Part shown: positions 5,797 through 8,017 of the stretch, in pieces
Layout of the letters: each line of letters begins with the position of its first letter
Position numbering within the stretch: position 1 is the first letter of the stretch
NCBI GenBank assembly: GCA_012965455.1
Contig: DTSG01000479.1
Span: forward strand, 1-8,017
Origin: Planctomycetaceae bacterium
GTDB lineage: Bacteria > Planctomycetota > Planctomycetia > Pirellulales > Pirellulaceae
Reading direction: 5' to 3'
Length of the DNA stretch: 8,017 nt
The notes under the pieces: model-generated
Told to the model about the DNA's origin: nothing
The model's database searches: none
Seen by the model: only the letters and a program-made list of their open reading frames with translations
Made by a program: the position numbers and the translations under genes

Positions 5797-7113
5797 TTAC
5801 TCGTAATCTCGCACTCGTCGCGCAATCGCCAAAGCCAGTGCATCACGGACACTATCAATCGTTATACGATCGAATATCTGCTGAAAAAAACCAGTGACAA
5901 TTAGTCGGGTCGCTTCTTTACGAGTAAATCCTCGACACATGGCATAGTAAATTAGCTCTTCGTCGACCATGCCACTGGTGCTGCCATGGGTACAGCGAAC
6001 GTCGTCAGCTAAAATTTCCAAACCGGGAATGGAATCCGCTCGAGCGTGGTGAGACAACAGTAGATTGTCATTACGCTGGTATCCGTCTGTCCGCTGAGCA
6101 CCTTCATCAACGCGAATCATTCCCCGCCATACCGTGTGTGATTTATCTTGCAATGCTGACTTGTACAAGAAATCACTTTGGCAATGAGCTGCTTGATGGT
6201 GCTGCAAAGTATGATAGGAGAGATGTTGGCTACCCTGTGTGAACAGGACTCCATTTACTTGCGAATTGGCACCTTCACCAGCTAGGATTACATGTTGATT
6301 AACTTTCGCTAGGCGACTACCAATGGCTGCTGAAGTCCATTGCAGATTGGCATCACGTCCCAAAACTGCTTTTTGTTGCGCAAAATGCCATACCTTGGAA
6401 CCCCAGTTCTGCAGATTCACATAACGCAACGACGCCCCGTCGCCGACGACCAGTTCCACGCCCCCACAATGCAATCCGCCGGCATCCTCTTGTTCGCTGG
6501 CAGTTTCCGCTAACAGCGTAGCGCTAGCACCGTCTTCAAGCACAACTAGCGTATGTCCGAGATCCGCCGCACCGTCAGTCAAGGCTGACAACACATGTAG
6601 TGGTTCTGTTACGTGAACACCTCGGGGAACAAACAGAAACTGTCCACCGGACCAACAGGACGAGTGCAACGCAGCAAACCGATCGGCTTGTGAATTATAG
6701 GCACTCTTAAGTAGCATCGTTTGAAATCGCTCTGCGTGCTCGGCTGTCAGGTCATCCAGGGAACCGAAAACAACGCCTTGCTGAGTCAAATGATCCGTAA
6801 TCGTACTGGACACACAATTCCCGTCGACCGTATGGATATGCCCGCCTAGTGTTATATCGCTGTCGAGCAAAGGGGTGATTTCACTCGGCAATGCGTCTGG
6901 TGGGTCAAGCACCAGATGATATTTCTGCAGTTTAAACAAGCGGATATCTGTTCGCATCCACTCTTCGTCTCGACGTCCTGGCCATTGCATGTCACTGAAC
7001 TGCGACCAAGCTTGACGTCGCTCTGCGAGCATCCATTCTGGTTCGTGGCGCGACGCCAGAAATGCATCAAAACCCGCTTCGTTAAATTCGGCAATTGTCA
7101 TCGTATCTGTCAT
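5797..7113 (-). CDS. sufD: Fe-S cluster assembly scaffold protein SufD
   Basis: SufD is the partner of SufB in the cytoplasmic SufBCD scaffold, on which Fe-S clusters are built with the SufC ATPase. The N-terminal helix region has Phe-Asp-Ala-Phe-Leu, then Glu-Pro-Glu-Trp and Arg-Arg-x-Ala-Trp, typical of SufD/SufB. The centre has the beta-helix repeats of the family. Near the C-terminus the SufD signature Ala-Asp-Asp-Val-Arg-Cys-Thr-His-Gly-Ser-Thr (about 369-379) carries His376, which should correspond to the functional His360 of E. coli SufD, and Tyr-Tyr-Ala-Met-Cys-Arg-Gly follows. The frame stays open to an ATG at 7158 (453 residues), but the 15 extra residues look unconserved; the ATG at 7113 gives 438 residues. 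A weak GAGAG lies 13 bases before 7113, and the ATG at 7101 is also possible. Rieske and sufT genes follow closely. Confidence 0.9.
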   Translation of the reverse strand: MTDTMTIAEFNEAGFDAFLASRHEPEWMLAERRQAWSQFSDMQWPGRRDEEWMRTDIRLFKLQKYHLVLDPPDALPSEITPLLDSDITLGGHIHTVDGNCVSSTITDHLTQQGVVFGSLDDLTAEHAERFQTMLLKSAYNSQADRFAALHSSCWSGGQFLFVPRGVHVTEPLHVLSALTDGAADLGHTLVVLEDGASATLLAETASEQEDAGGLHCGGVELVVGDGASLRYVNLQNWGSKVWHFAQQKAVLGRDANLQWTSAAIGSRLAKVNQHVILAGEGANSQVNGVLFTQGSQHLSYHTLQHHQAAHCQSDFLYKSALQDKSHTVWRGMIRVDEGAQRTDGYQRNDNLLLSHHARADSIPGLEILADDVRCTHGSTSGMVDEELIYYAMCRGFTRKEATRLIVTGFFQQIFDRITIDSVRDALALAIARRVRDYE

Positions 7114-7221
7114 ATCTATTTTTTGGCTCTCGTATTGGCCATTACATTTCATCTGCAAAGACTGTTATGGGTTTCGAATAGGAAGTGATATTGAATTGCC
7201 GTCAGAGAATGGCAAAGCAAG

Positions 7222-7244
7222 TCCGTCGAGAATTACCCGACGGA
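7222..7244 (-). other. Hairpin spanning the sufB stop codon
   Basis: A 7-bp GC-rich stem (TCCGTCG at 7222-7228 with CGACGGA at 7238-7244) encloses a 9-base loop that contains the sufB TAA (complement of 7233-7235). No U-run follows, so it is unlikely to stop transcription; it could stabilise the sufB message end or tune the ratio of SufB to SufD. Confidence 0.3.
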
Positions 7245-8017
7245 ACCTTCCATTTGGAGTTGGATCAAGCGATTCATTTCCACGGCGTATTCCATTGGCA
7301 GTTCTTTCACCAATGGTTCGATAAAGCCGTTGACGATCATCGCACTTGCTTCCGCTTCACTTAATCCGCGACTCGTCAAATAGAACAATTGTTCTTCACC
7401 AATACGCGACACACTGGCCTCGTGCCCAATGGAAACATCTTGTTCCATCACTTCGATATAGGGATAGGTATCGCTGCGGCTATCGGCATCGAGGATCAAA
7501 GCATCACAAACCACATTATTCTTGGCATTATGAGCACCTTTTTCAACTCTTACCAAACCGCGATAACTACTGCGACCACCGTCCTTAGAAATCGATTTTG
7601 AGATGATTTGCCCAGTCGTGTTAGGTGCCACATGAACCAGTTTAGCGCCGGCATCCTGATGCTGACCTTTACCGGAGAACGCAATCGATAATATCTCACC
7701 GTGCGCTCCTGGTTCCATCATGTAAACCGCGGGGTATTTCATCGTCAACTGACTACCCAAATTGCCGTCAACCCATTCCATCGTCGCATCAGCCATACAC
7801 ACAGCTCGTTTTGTAACTAGGTTATAAATATTATTCGCCCAGTTCTGAATTGTGGTATAGCGACAACGTGCGTTCTTTTTAACGATGACTTCAACGACCG
7901 CAGAATGCAAACTGTCACTTGAATACGTTGGAGCGGTACAGCCTTCGACGTAGTGGATCTCCGCCCCCTCGTCAACAATGATCAACGTTCGTTCAAACTG
8001 ACCCATGTTCTCCGCTT
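7233..8017 (-). CDS. sufB: Fe-S cluster assembly protein SufB, C-terminal part (truncated by window edge)
   Basis: The C-terminal 261 or so codons of SufB are visible; the gene begins beyond the right edge, and the family is usually about 470-490 residues. The frame is open to base 8017, so the ATG at 8006 is internal: the preceding codons read Ala-Glu-Asn and lead into Met-Gly-Gln-Phe-Glu-Arg-Thr, a well-conserved internal SufB block. Also present are Tyr-Val-Glu-Gly-Cys-Thr-Ala-Pro, holding the Cys equivalent to E. coli Cys254 (codon 7940-7938), the beta-helix core, Tyr-Pro-Tyr-Ile-Glu-Val, and Gly-Glu-Glu-Gln-Leu-Phe-Tyr-Leu near the C-terminus. The position of E. coli Cys405 is a Ser in Ser-Arg-Ser-Asp-Thr, as I recall for Gram-positive-type SufB. 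SufB acts with SufD and SufC as the cluster scaffold in the cytoplasm. It is the first suf gene seen here, 119 bp ahead of the preferred sufD start. Confidence 0.95.
   Translation of the reverse strand, partial: AENMGQFERTLIIVDEGAEIHYVEGCTAPTYSSDSLHSAVVEVIVKKNARCRYTTIQNWANNIYNLVTKRAVCMADATMEWVDGNLGSQLTMKYPAVYMMEPGAHGEILSIAFSGKGQHQDAGAKLVHVAPNTTGQIISKSISKDGGRSSYRGLVRVEKGAHNAKNNVVCDALILDADSRSDTYPYIEVMEQDVSIGHEASVSRIGEEQLFYLTSRGLSEAEASAMIVNGFIEPLVKELPMEYAVEMNRLIQLQMEGSVG

Noticed and set aside
7233..8006. A complete 257-residue protein starting at the ATG at 8006
   Set aside because: The reading frame continues to the window edge and the Met lies within a conserved internal SufB block, so the gene is truncated by the window and does not start there.
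7238..8017. Loss of the Cys405-equivalent in SufB as a defect
   Set aside because: The Ser-Arg-Ser-Asp-Thr version at this place is, to my knowledge, normal in many non-enterobacterial SufB proteins, and the Cys254-equivalent is present.

Overview
The window looks like a planctomycete chromosome segment (Planctomycetota, probably the Pirellulales/Rhodopirellula-like branch). Two things point there: a secreted DUF1598 protein, a family I know essentially from planctomycetes, and homologues of the archaeal-type methanofuran genes, which in bacteria occur in methylotrophs and planctomycetes. Base composition looks moderate, near half GC by eye. Genus assignment is not possible from the sequence alone.

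Layout, left to right. (1) 1-473, minus strand: the N-terminal 157 codons of an FHA-domain protein that runs off the left edge. (2) 474-958: a 485-bp divergent intergenic region. Its notable content is a 29-bp block (724-752) that repeats, inverted and with one mismatch, the last visible coding bases of the FHA gene (1-29). The reading frame stays open for 21 codons beyond the block. This is either a decayed partial copy of the gene or one arm of an invertible segment. (3) 959-2332, plus strand: secreted DUF1598 protein of unknown function. (4) 2444-3451 and 3452-4063, plus strand: a directly abutting pair (stop TAG followed at once by ATG) of MfnF-like and MfnE-like proteins. (5) 3991-5007, minus strand: an MfnD-like ATP-grasp ligase, convergent with the MfnE-like gene and overlapping its 3' end by 73 bp. 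(6) 5034-8017, minus strand: a suf iron-sulfur assembly operon in the order sufB (3' part, cut by the right edge), sufD, Rieske ferredoxin, sufT/DUF59, with the MfnD-like gene following 26 bp after sufT.

How the genes fit together. In methanogens MfnD joins glutamate to tyramine, MfnE phosphorylates the aminomethylfuran phosphate to its diphosphate, and MfnF condenses the two halves into the methanofuran core. Methylotrophic bacteria make a related cofactor, methylofuran, which carries one-carbon units in the formyltransferase/hydrolase complex of the tetrahydromethanopterin pathway. Three steps of that branch meet here tail to tail. The ligase sits at the end of the suf transcription unit rather than with its two partners, so cofactor synthesis and Fe-S cluster assembly may share a transcript. 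sufC and sufS are not in the window; sufC would be expected upstream of sufB, beyond the right edge.

No RNA gene, CRISPR array, transposase, integrase or convincing rho-independent terminator was seen.
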